Below are positions 25,870 to 34,700 of a stretch of 53,840 bases of DNA, one piece after another. The stretch is from Chitinophagaceae bacterium (lineage in GTDB: Bacteria; Bacteroidota; Bacteroidia; Chitinophagales; Chitinophagaceae): contig CANFKC010000034.1 in assembly GCA_947447265.1 (NCBI GenBank), positions 1 to 53,840 on the forward strand. The letters are read 5' to 3'. Position 1 is the first letter of the stretch. Every line of letters starts with the position of its first letter. A model generated the notes under the pieces. That model was not told where the DNA came from, did no database searches, and was given only the letters and a program-made list of their open reading frames with translations. Made by a program: the position numbers and the translations under genes.

Positions 25870-26760
25870 TCACCCGCGTGGATGATTTTGCTTGTGAATC
25901 TCTTTAAGTTTAGCAATGTTATTGTGCGTATACACCTGTGTAGCAGCAAGGCTGGAATGGCCTAATAAATCTTTAATAGCCTGTATGTTAGCACCATTGT
26001 TCAGCAAATGCGTAGCAAATGTGTGGCGCAATACATGCGGGCTCTTTTTGTGCAAAGTAGTGGCTGATGATAAATATTTTTTTACAGTACGGTAAATATA
26101 CCCTGCATACAACGGCTCGCCGCTGGCAAGGTTTAAAAAATAAATCTGGTTAAATTGCTCCTGTTCGCGTTTGGCTTTAATATAGTCGCGCATGGTATCT
26201 AGCAACGCTTCACTAACGGGTATAAGGCGCTCTTTATTGCCCTTGCCTAAAACTCGTATCTGTTTCAGGCTCCATTCTATATCATTTTCCTTTAGTTGTT
26301 GCAATTCGTTACGCCTCATGCCAGTGGCGTAAAACATTTCGCATATCAATCTTTCAGTAAAGCCTTCGAAACCTTCGCCAAACTGCAGTTCTTCTAAAAG
26401 GTGCTCGGCCTCTTTCTCTTTAATATAAACAGGCAGACGCGCAGGAAGCTTCTGCGCATGCAGTTGCTTAACAGGATTACTGTCAACAATACTATGCTTC
26501 TGTAGATACTTAAAATAAGAGTTGAGACTCGACATTTTGCGGTTAATAGCCCGCGCGGTCATTTTATTTTCTTTCAGGCCAGCTAACCAACTGCGGACAT
26601 GAAAGTGGGAAATGCCTGCAATATCATCAGACTGAAATTCTGTTAAGAGATATGTACTGAACTGATTCAAATCACACTGATATGCCGTAAGCGTATGTGC
26701 AGCGTATCGTTTTTCGAACTGAAGGTAGTTTAGGAAACCTGATAGCTGCTCATTGCCCAT
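25870..26760 (-). CDS. xerC: Tyrosine recombinase, XerC-type
   Basis: This 296-residue protein has the length and architecture of chromosome-dimer-resolving Xer recombinases: an N-terminal SAM-like core-binding domain (about 1-95) and a C-terminal catalytic domain. All catalytic residues are present: Arg149 (ATGMRRNEL), Lys173 (LGKGNKER), His242/Arg245 (PHVLRHTFATH), His268 (LLGHSS) and nucleophile Tyr277 (TQVYTHNN). The location between rpsU and hpf, conserved in Bacteroidota, indicates the housekeeping enzyme rather than an integrase of a mobile element. Its ATG follows the T-tract of the rpsU terminator by a few bases, so expression probably needs read-through. Confidence 0.9.
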   Translation of the reverse strand: MGNEQLSGFLNYLQFEKRYAAHTLTAYQCDLNQFSTYLLTEFQSDDIAGISHFHVRSWLAGLKENKMTARAINRKMSSLNSYFKYLQKHSIVDSNPVKQLHAQKLPARLPVYIKEKEAEHLLEELQFGEGFEGFTERLICEMFYATGMRRNELQQLKENDIEWSLKQIRVLGKGNKERLIPVSEALLDTMRDYIKAKREQEQFNQIYFLNLASGEPLYAGYIYRTVKKYLSSATTLHKKSPHVLRHTFATHLLNNGANIQAIKDLLGHSSLAATQVYTHNNIAKLKEIHKQNHPRG

Positions 26761-26762
26761 AA

Positions 26763-26806
26763 TAAAAAATCCGTTACTGTAAATTTACGAACTTACAGTA
26801 ACGGAT
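26763..26806 (-). terminator. Terminator/attenuator between rpsU and xerC
   Basis: A perfect 14-bp stem is formed by 26769-26782 and 26793-26806 with a 10-nt loop. The T-rich tract TTTTTTATT runs directly into the xerC ATG at 26760. Confidence 0.88.
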
Positions 26807-26849
26807 ACAAATATATTTTTTTATAACGCAGAAGCGCTAAGGCAATCAA

Positions 26850-27047
26850 TTAATCAGCGAAATCGCCATTGGCAAGTTGCAGCTTGTAAATCGCTTTCAG
26901 CATTTCAGTACGGCGCCTTATAGAAGGCTTAGTGAATGACTGGCGGTCGCGAAGTTGATTAAGAACACGAGATTTTTCGTATTTCTTTTTGTATTTCTTC
27001 AGCGCTTTGTCTATGTTTTCGCAGTCTTTTGAATCTATTATCAACAT
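26850..27047 (-). CDS. rpsU: 30S ribosomal protein bS21
   Basis: This 65-residue, strongly basic protein matches bS21: MLIIDSKDCENIDKALKKYKKKYEKSRVL, then RDRQSFTKPSIRRRTEMLKAIYK. It is a 30S subunit protein near the anti-Shine-Dalgarno site. ATG 27047 is chosen over upstream in-frame starts because it gives the family length and lies about 33 nt after a well-formed promoter. It leads the rpsU-xerC-hpf run and is separated from xerC by a strong hairpin, which could keep ribosomal protein output far above recombinase output. Confidence 0.93.
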   Translation of the reverse strand: MLIIDSKDCENIDKALKKYKKKYEKSRVLNQLRDRQSFTKPSIRRRTEMLKAIYKLQLANGDFAD

Positions 27048-27080
27048 AAATTTTATACCCCCTTTTACTGTTTGGGAGTG

Positions 27081-27111
27081 CAAATGTAGTACTAAAATGT
27101 ATAAACACAAA
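27081..27111 (-). promoter_or_regulatory. Consensus promoter of rpsU (TTTG-N19-TACATTTG)
   Basis: On the minus strand TTTG (27108-27111), 19 nt, then TACATTTG (27081-27088). This is the best match to the full Bacteroidota promoter consensus in the window. It lies 33 nt before ATG 27047. Confidence 0.8.
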
Positions 27112-27180
27112 AAAATACCTTCATTTTAAAATTATTTTTTTGTAGCGATTTTATCAGGCACGCAAGATACGGTATTAACG

Positions 27181-27214
27181 AAAAAATCGTCCGCTTTTTG
27201 CAAAGCGGACGATT
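27181..27214 (-). terminator. Rho-independent terminator of the 2H phosphoesterase gene
   Basis: A 13-bp perfect stem (27185-27197 with 27202-27214) with loop TTGC. T-run on the minus strand (plus A 27181-27185). Confidence 0.9.
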
Positions 27215-27324
27215 GATGGGTAGATAGCTCAAAACGTACTTAAGCAGAAATAAGGTTTATGTTAAAATATTTTAACAATAACCATGCCAAATGCCCACAT
27301 AAGGCCTTCTGAGTTCAAATTTAT

Positions 27325-27897
27325 TTAGGTAGATGGCGAAGATGGTACTTTATCGGCTCCGGAAAACCTGAATTCATGTATGGTCTGCCAGTGATTATTG
27401 ACATACTTCCAAAAGAAGATGCTTTTCACCTCAAACGCGGCATTGAATTTTCTTACACTATACTCTTCCTTTATCTGCGGCAACTTTGCGGCAGGTACGT
27501 CCCTATACCCTATTGTAAAATGTGGTTGGTAGGGTCCAAAGTCCGTCGAAACGGTTATATACTTACGAAGCCTGGACACAAATTCGCTTCGCAATTTTTG
27601 CAACACAGGATTTTGTTCGACATCAATATAAATCACAGGACTAAACCGGGTCTTAAAAAAACTATAGTCCTTCAATGCTACTGAAAAAGGTGATTGCATT
27701 GCAGCCCACGCATCCAAGCTCATCATTTCTTTTTCAATGGTTTCTTTCTCTTCAAATGGAGGGTATATCGTAATGTGTATTGGTGGTTTCAGTGCCTTTA
27801 CGCAATTATAGCGCTCGGCGAAAATAAGCCGCTCGTTATGTATAATAACGGCAACCTCTTCCGGCGGCATAATAGCAAACATGTAAAGACTTCTCAT
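27325..27897 (-). CDS. 2'-5' RNA ligase-like 2H phosphoesterase
   Basis: This 190-residue cytoplasmic protein carries the two HxT motifs that define the 2H superfamily: HITIYPPF (about residues 41-48) and HFTIGYRD (about 126-133). The spacing suits the LigT/YjcG type. Such enzymes act on 2',3'-cyclic phosphate or 2'-5'-linked RNA; the physiological substrate in Bacteroidota is not established. A TAATTTTG element ends 5 nt before the ATG, implying a leaderless message. A strong terminator follows, and the next gene downstream, rpsU, has its own promoter. Confidence 0.87.
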   Translation of the reverse strand: MRSLYMFAIMPPEEVAVIIHNERLIFAERYNCVKALKPPIHITIYPPFEEKETIEKEMMSLDAWAAMQSPFSVALKDYSFFKTRFSPVIYIDVEQNPVLQKLRSEFVSRLRKYITVSTDFGPYQPHFTIGYRDVPAAKLPQIKEEYSVRKFNAAFEVKSIFFWKYVNNHWQTIHEFRFSGADKVPSSPST

Positions 27898-27902
27898 TTT
27901 TG

Positions 27903-27910
27903 CAAAATTA
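27903..27910 (-). promoter_or_regulatory. -7 element (TAATTTTG) next to start codon
   Basis: Minus-strand TAATTTTG, then CAAAA, then the ATG at 27897 (gap 5 nt). Confidence 0.6.
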
Positions 27911-28701
27911 GTGTAACAAAGCCGAATTTAAATGCCATTTATTATTTATTTGTTAAATATTTCTAAAATACACTAAAAGACATACAAAATTACCTATGCA
28001 ATTTACTGAAGAAAACAACGAATACATCCATAATATAACTCGCAATTATATCTCTACCAGCGAATAACACATGAACATTAAAACCATTACCCATACCAAA
28101 ACTACACTTCACTCAAAATTCTAAAAAAATGCAATTCGTCCTTTCAAAACCTTTAACTGACAGCAGTTTGAGAAGATCATGCTCTTTTCAGTGAAGCCAG
28201 CAATACTCCACTTTCTTTGATACAATTGGTTCCTACAAAACCAAAATACCCGTGGAATACATTCTTCTCCATGTAGAACTAATAATATTTATATACGAAA
28301 AATAATTTTACCTTATATGAGGCAAGATGTTAATCATGGTTTTGTAAACTTTGTGTTATTTCTACAAAATTAACAGGTGATAACACCTATTTCTGCTATT
28401 AACTTCATAGATTTGCAGCCGAAATAACAAGTGTTTAACCAATTAAAATAAACCATATAGAAAATTACCCTTATTAACGCGAGATTCTTACCTGAATTTT
28501 TCCAGCATTAAAAAATGTTCTTTTTATTCCCCGCTTGACGCGGATTAGCAAAGCTTTTGCCCTAATCAACCTCAAAACAAGGAAAATTTTATTAAAAAAA
28601 TGGACTAATAGCTTTAACAGCTAATGGGCCAAATTATGTTCACAAAAACACAATAACAAGCAATTAACACAATAGTAATAAACAGAATAACTAAAGTTAC
28701 A
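27911..28701 (+). other. Long AT-rich region upstream of the Ig-repeat giant gene
   Basis: About 790 nt without a credible gene or RNA. It includes TATTTGTTAA (27947-27956), a hairpin-like AGGTGATAACACCT (28374-28387) and one promoter-like TAGATTTG (28408-28415). The length suggests a long leader or an upstream regulatory region for the giant gene. Confidence 0.5.
28408..28415 (+). promoter_or_regulatory. Possible -7 element (TAGATTTG)
   Basis: It fits TAnnTTTG but lies 286 nt before ATG 28702, which would give a long 5' leader. There is no clear -33 element. Confidence 0.3.
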
Positions 28702-31700
28702 ATGAAACAGTTCTCTCTTTTCCTCTCTATTTTTTTGCTTTCAATTGTTAGTCATGCGCAAACATGTTCTAGCTATGGATTTACAGCAACTACTGGCACC
28801 TTCAATACCATTAGTGGTACCGGCACATCGACAACTGCAATAAGCGCAGATGACGTAACACTACCCAATGTACCAATCGGCTTTACCTTCCGGTTCTGTG
28901 GTAATAACTATACTAATGTCTCTGTTTGCTCTAACGGCTGGTTATCTTTAGCCAATACAACAACTGACTATGGTTATGTAAATGACCCTACCAATGTTGC
29001 CAGCTATGCATTCCCGGTCACCAGCACGGGCTTCCTTATGCCTTTCTGGGATGACTTATGGGGTACAGGTCAAACAGCATACTACCAAACATCGGGCACC
29101 GCACCCTACCGTACCTTCACTTTTGAGTGGAGCAACTGGTCGTTATATGCAGATTATGTGCACTATGCCAACTTCCAGGTTATATTATATGAGACCACCA
29201 ACCAGATAGACTACGTTTACGGAACCAGTTCTTTCCCTACGCGTACCGCAACAATAGGTATTGCTAACAGCCCTACCGACTATAAAGTACTCAACAACAG
29301 TACTTCTTCACCAACCGCATCAACCAGTACCTTCACCACTAGCATTGCTACCCTTCCAGCTAATGCACAGATATACAGGTGGAATCCGGCCGCAACTGCG
29401 TGCTCCGGTACACCGACTGCAGGTACTGCATCATCAGCACAAACATCAGTTTGTGCATCAGGCACTATTAACCTTTCTCTTACAGGGTACACGCTTTTAT
29501 CAGGTGTTACCTACCAGTGGCAGAAATCAACCGACGGTACCACGTGGACCAATATTTCCGGTGCGACCAATGTGACTGCCTCTACAACAGAAAGCGTTAG
29601 TACCTATTATCGTTGCAACGTTACGTGTACTGCAAGTTCTACTACTTCTTCTTCAGCCAACGTACTAGTACCTTATACAACAAGTTGCTATTGCACGCCC
29701 GCCTATTCCCGCGCATTCGCATCATGCGATTCGCTCGACGTAAGTATTGATGGCTTCAAAGTAAATGGTACTGCAGGCACCTCCATAAACGATATTTCGC
29801 ATTGTAACGGCACCGGCTATATTAACCAAACAAGTACGAATGTGGCACTTCTTGCCGCAACCACGTATACAGCAACAATTATGGGTAGCGCTACCTATAC
29901 GATGAACGCACAAGTATGGATTGACTTCAATAATGATATGACCTTTCAATCGAGCGAAAGCGTAGGCGGTTTGAATGCTTACGGAGCTACCGGAACTTTT
30001 TCACTGACCATCCCGTCGGGTGCCGCAACCGGAACCCACAGAATGAGGGTAGTTACCGCAGATAATGCTTCAGGACACTCCTACTCTACAATGGATCCTT
30101 GTACATCAGGCTATGCATTAGGCGAAGCCCGCGATTACAATGTAACTATTTATGCGACCTGCTCGGGCACACCCTTAGGAGGTACTGCAAGTACATCAGC
30201 ATCACCTGTTTGCAGCGCCGTAAGTTTTACTTTGAGTAATTCAGGATATACCGTTGGTGGCAGCATAACTTATCAATGGCAGTCATCGCCAGATAATACA
30301 ACCTGGACATCAATGACAGGTGCAACCACCCTAACCTATACCGGAACTGAAACCGCAACAACCTATTATCGTTGCCTCGTTACCTGCACTGCAAGCAGCA
30401 CGGCAACTCCATCAGCAAGCATATTGGTAAGTTATCTTTCAAGTTGCTATTGCACCCCTGCATATTCGGCAGCATCCGCAGCCTGTACCGCCGGGACAGC
30501 AATTGCCAATTTACAGATAGCTGGTCTTTCAGGTACGGTGTTGAACGATGCTATAGCCTGCACCGGTGCTGGCTTCCAGAACAGGACAAGCCTTTCCGTC
30601 ACGATAGGCCAAGGAACTACGGCAACCGCTTACATCGGCGGTGGCACCACCTCTCAAAACACCCAGGCATGGATCGACTATGATAATAACGGAACGTTCG
30701 CGAGCGCTGAAAGTGTTGGCGGTTTAAACGGCTTTACCACATCTGGTTCGTTCACCATCACAATTCCTGCCGGCGCTGCAACAGGCGTGCACCGTATGAG
30801 GGTTGTTACAAGTGCAGCAAGCGATGGCTTTTCATATTCTTCCATGAACCCTTGTACACCAAGCTATGTAAACGGAGAAGCGAGAGACTATTCCATAAAC
30901 ATAGTACCCTATTGCTCCGGCACACCGACTGCAGGTACCGTCAGCCCTTCTGCAACTTCTTCATGCAGTACCTTTTCACCAACAATTACAGCGTCCGGAT
31001 ACAGCACAGGCAATAACTTCTACAGGTGGGAATCATCAAGCGACAGCGCAACCTGGACAAGGGTTGCAGGTGCTACATTAAACGTTTACGCTCCATCCGT
31101 TACAACCACAACATACTTTCGTTTCATCGACTCCTGCGGCACTAATACTTTACTGGGTAGGTCTGCAGGTGTTAAAATAACAATAAACACAGTACCTACA
31201 GTTGTTGTGACACCAGTAAGTGCAACATATTGTAATGGTAGTTCTACGAGCATTACCGCTTCAGGCGCTTCTACTTATAGCTGGTCACCTGCTACCGCAC
31301 TCAGTGCTTCAACAGGAGCGACTGTCACCTGTACTGCAACAATTACAACCACTTACACTATCACCGGGACAAGTGCTGCTGGTTGCACAGGAACTGCTAC
31401 GCAAACCATTACAGTTAATCCAATACCCGTACTTACTGTTACACCGGTTAGTGCAAGCTATTGCACAGGCGGTTCTACAAATATTACTGCTTCTGGTGCA
31501 TCAACTTATAGCTGGTCACCTGCTACAAACCTAAGTGCTACAACTGGTGCAACTGTTACCTGTAACACTGCGGCTACAAGAACCTATACAATCACAGGCA
31601 CAAGTGCTGCTGGTTGTGCAGGAACTGCAACTCAAACCATAACAGTTAACCCGATACCAGTACTGACTGTTACTCCAGCGAGTGCAACATATTGTAATGG

Positions 31701-34700
31701 CAGTTCCACGAGCATTACCGCTTCAGGTGCTTCTACTTATAGCTGGTCACCGGCCACAGCGTTCAGCGCATCAACAGGGGCAACTGTTACTTGTTCTGCA
31801 ACAACTACAACTACCTACACTGTTACTGGCACAAGTGCTGCTGGTTGCACAGGAACCGCAACTCAAACAATAACAGTTAACCCGATACCAGTATTGACAG
31901 TTACCCCGGTTAGTGCAAGCTATTGCACGGGCGGTTCTACAAATATTACTGCTTCAGGCGCTTCTACTTATAGCTGGTCGCCAGCAACTAACTTGAGCGC
32001 AACTACAGGTGCTACCGTTAGCTGTAACACTGCAGCTACAAGAACTTACACCATTACCGGTACAAGTGCTGCGGGTTGTGCAGGAACTGCTACACAAACT
32101 ATTACAGTCAATGCAATACCAGTTCTTACAGTTACACCGGTAAGTGCAACATATTGTAATGGTAGTTCTACAAGCATTACCGCTTCAGGTGCTTCTACTT
32201 ACAGCTGGTCTCCTGCTACAGCGCTAAGCGCTTCAACGGGAGCAACAGTTACCTGTACAGCAACAACCACAACCAACTATACTGTTACCGGAACAAGTGG
32301 CGCGGGTTGCACAGGAACTGCAACTCAAACCATAACAGTTAACCCGATACCAGTACTGACAGTTACACCGGTTAGTGCAAGCTATTGCACAGGTGGTTCT
32401 ACAAATATTACTGCTTCTGGTGCATCAACTTATAGCTGGTCACCTGCTACAAACCTAAGTGCTACAACTGGTGCAACTGTTACCTGCAATACTGCAGCTA
32501 CAAGAACCTACACAATCACTGGCACAAGTGCTGCTGGTTGTGCAGGAACTGCTACCCAGACTATTACTGTAAACGCTATACCTGTTTTAACTGTTACACC
32601 GGTTAGCGCAACATATTGTAACGGTAGTTCTACAAGCATTACCGCTTCAGGTGCTTCTACTTACAGCTGGTCACCGGCTACAGCGCTTAGCGCTTCCACG
32701 GGAGCAACTGTTACCTGTACAGCAACAACTACAACCACCTACACTATTACTGGAACAAGTGGTGCAGGTTGTGCAGGAGCAGCAACTCAAACAATTACCG
32801 TTAACCCGATACCAGTACTTACCGTTACCCCGGTTAGTGCAAGCTATTGCACGGGCGGTTCTACAAATATTACTGCTTCCGGCGCTTCTACTTATAGCTG
32901 GTCGCCAGCAACTAACTTGAGCGCAACTACAGGTGCTACCATTAGCTGTAACACTGCAGCTACAAGAACTTACACCATCACCGGCACAAGTGCAGCAGGT
33001 TGTGTGGGAACTGCAACTCAAAGCATTACAGTTAACCCGATACCAGTATTGACAGTTACACCGGTTAGTGCAAGCTATTGCACTGGCGGTTCTACAAATA
33101 TTACCGCTTCAGGCGCTTCTACTTATAGCTGGTCACCGGCTACAAACTTAAGTGCAACAACTGGTGCTACTGTTACCTGTAATACCGCAGCTACAAGAAC
33201 CTACACTATAACAGGCACAAGTGCTGCTGGTTGTGCAGGAACTGCAACTCAAACTATTACAGTCAATGCTATACCAGTTCTTACAGTTACACCAGTAAGT
33301 GCAACATATTGTAATGGTAGTTCTACAAGCATCACTGCTTCAGGTGCATCTACTTACAGCTGGTCACCTGCCACAGCGCTCAGCGCATCAACAGGGGCAA
33401 CTGTTACTTGTTCTGCAACAACTACAACTACCTACACTGTTACTGGCACAAGTGCTGCTGGTTGCACAGGAACTGCAACTCAAACAATTACAGTTAACCC
33501 AATACCAGTACTGACTGTTACCCCGGTTAGCGCAAGCTATTGTGCGGGCGGTTCTACAAATATTACTGCTTCCGGCGCTTCTACTTATAGCTGGTCGCCA
33601 GCAACTAACTTGAGCGCAACTACAGGTGCTACCGTTAGCTGTAACACTGCAGCTACAAGAACTTACACCATCACCGGCACAAGTGCAGCAGGTTGTGTGG
33701 GAACTGCAACTCAAACCATTACAGTTAACCCGATACCAGTACTTACAGTCACACCAGTGAGCGCAACATATTGTAATGGTAGTTCTACAAGCATCACTGC
33801 TTCAGGTGCATCTACTTACAGCTGGTCACCGGCTACAGCGCTCAGTGCATCAACAGGGGCAACTGTTACCTGCACTGCAACAACTACAACTACCTACACT
33901 GTTACTGGAACAAGTGGTGCAGGTTGCACAGGAACTGCGACACAAACCATTACAGTTAACCCGATACCAGTACTTACAGTAACACCGGTTAGCGCAAGCT
34001 ATTGTAACGGTAGTTCGTCCAGCATTACAGCTTCAGGAGCTTCTACATACACATGGTCACCGGCAACTAACTTAAGTGCGACTACAGGCGCAACTGTTAC
34101 CTGTAACACTGCGGCTACAAGAACCTACACAATCACAGGTGCAAGTGCTGCGGGTTGTGCAGGAACAGCTACACAAACTATTACAGTCAATGCAATACCT
34201 GTACTTACAGTTACGCCAGTAAGCGCAAGCTATTGCACGGGCGGTTCTACAAATATTACCGCATCTGGCGCTTCAACGTATAGCTGGTCACCGGCTACAA
34301 ACCTTAGCGCCACAACCGGTGCTACTGTTACCTGTAACACTGCAGCTACAAGAACCTACACCATCACCGGCACTAGTGCTGCTGGTTGTGCAGGAACTGC
34401 TACACAGACTATTACAGTTAACTCGATACCCGTATTAACTGTTACTCCAGTTGCATCAACAATATGCTCAGGTACCACAACTAACATAAGCGCATCAGGC
34501 GCGGCTACTTTCACATGGGCTCCGTCGACAGCTCTTAGCGCATCAACAGGTACAACTGTTACTTGCAGCGCCACGGGAACTACCACTTACACTATTACAG
34601 GCACAAGTGGTGCGGGCTGCACAGTAACAGCTACACAAACTATTGCTGTAAATGCTGCGCCTATACTTACAGTAATCCCGGTTGCAAGCAGCTATTGTGC

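Noticed and set aside
27257-27265. TTATGTTAA resembling the XerD arm of a dif site, about 500 bp from xerC
   Set aside because: The other arm (CGCATAA-like) is absent at the required spacing, and the region is AT-rich.
31220-33982. Plus-strand frames in another phase and minus-strand Cys/Ser-rich frames over the Ig array
   Set aside because: They recur once per 231-bp unit and are out-of-phase readings of the same repeats.
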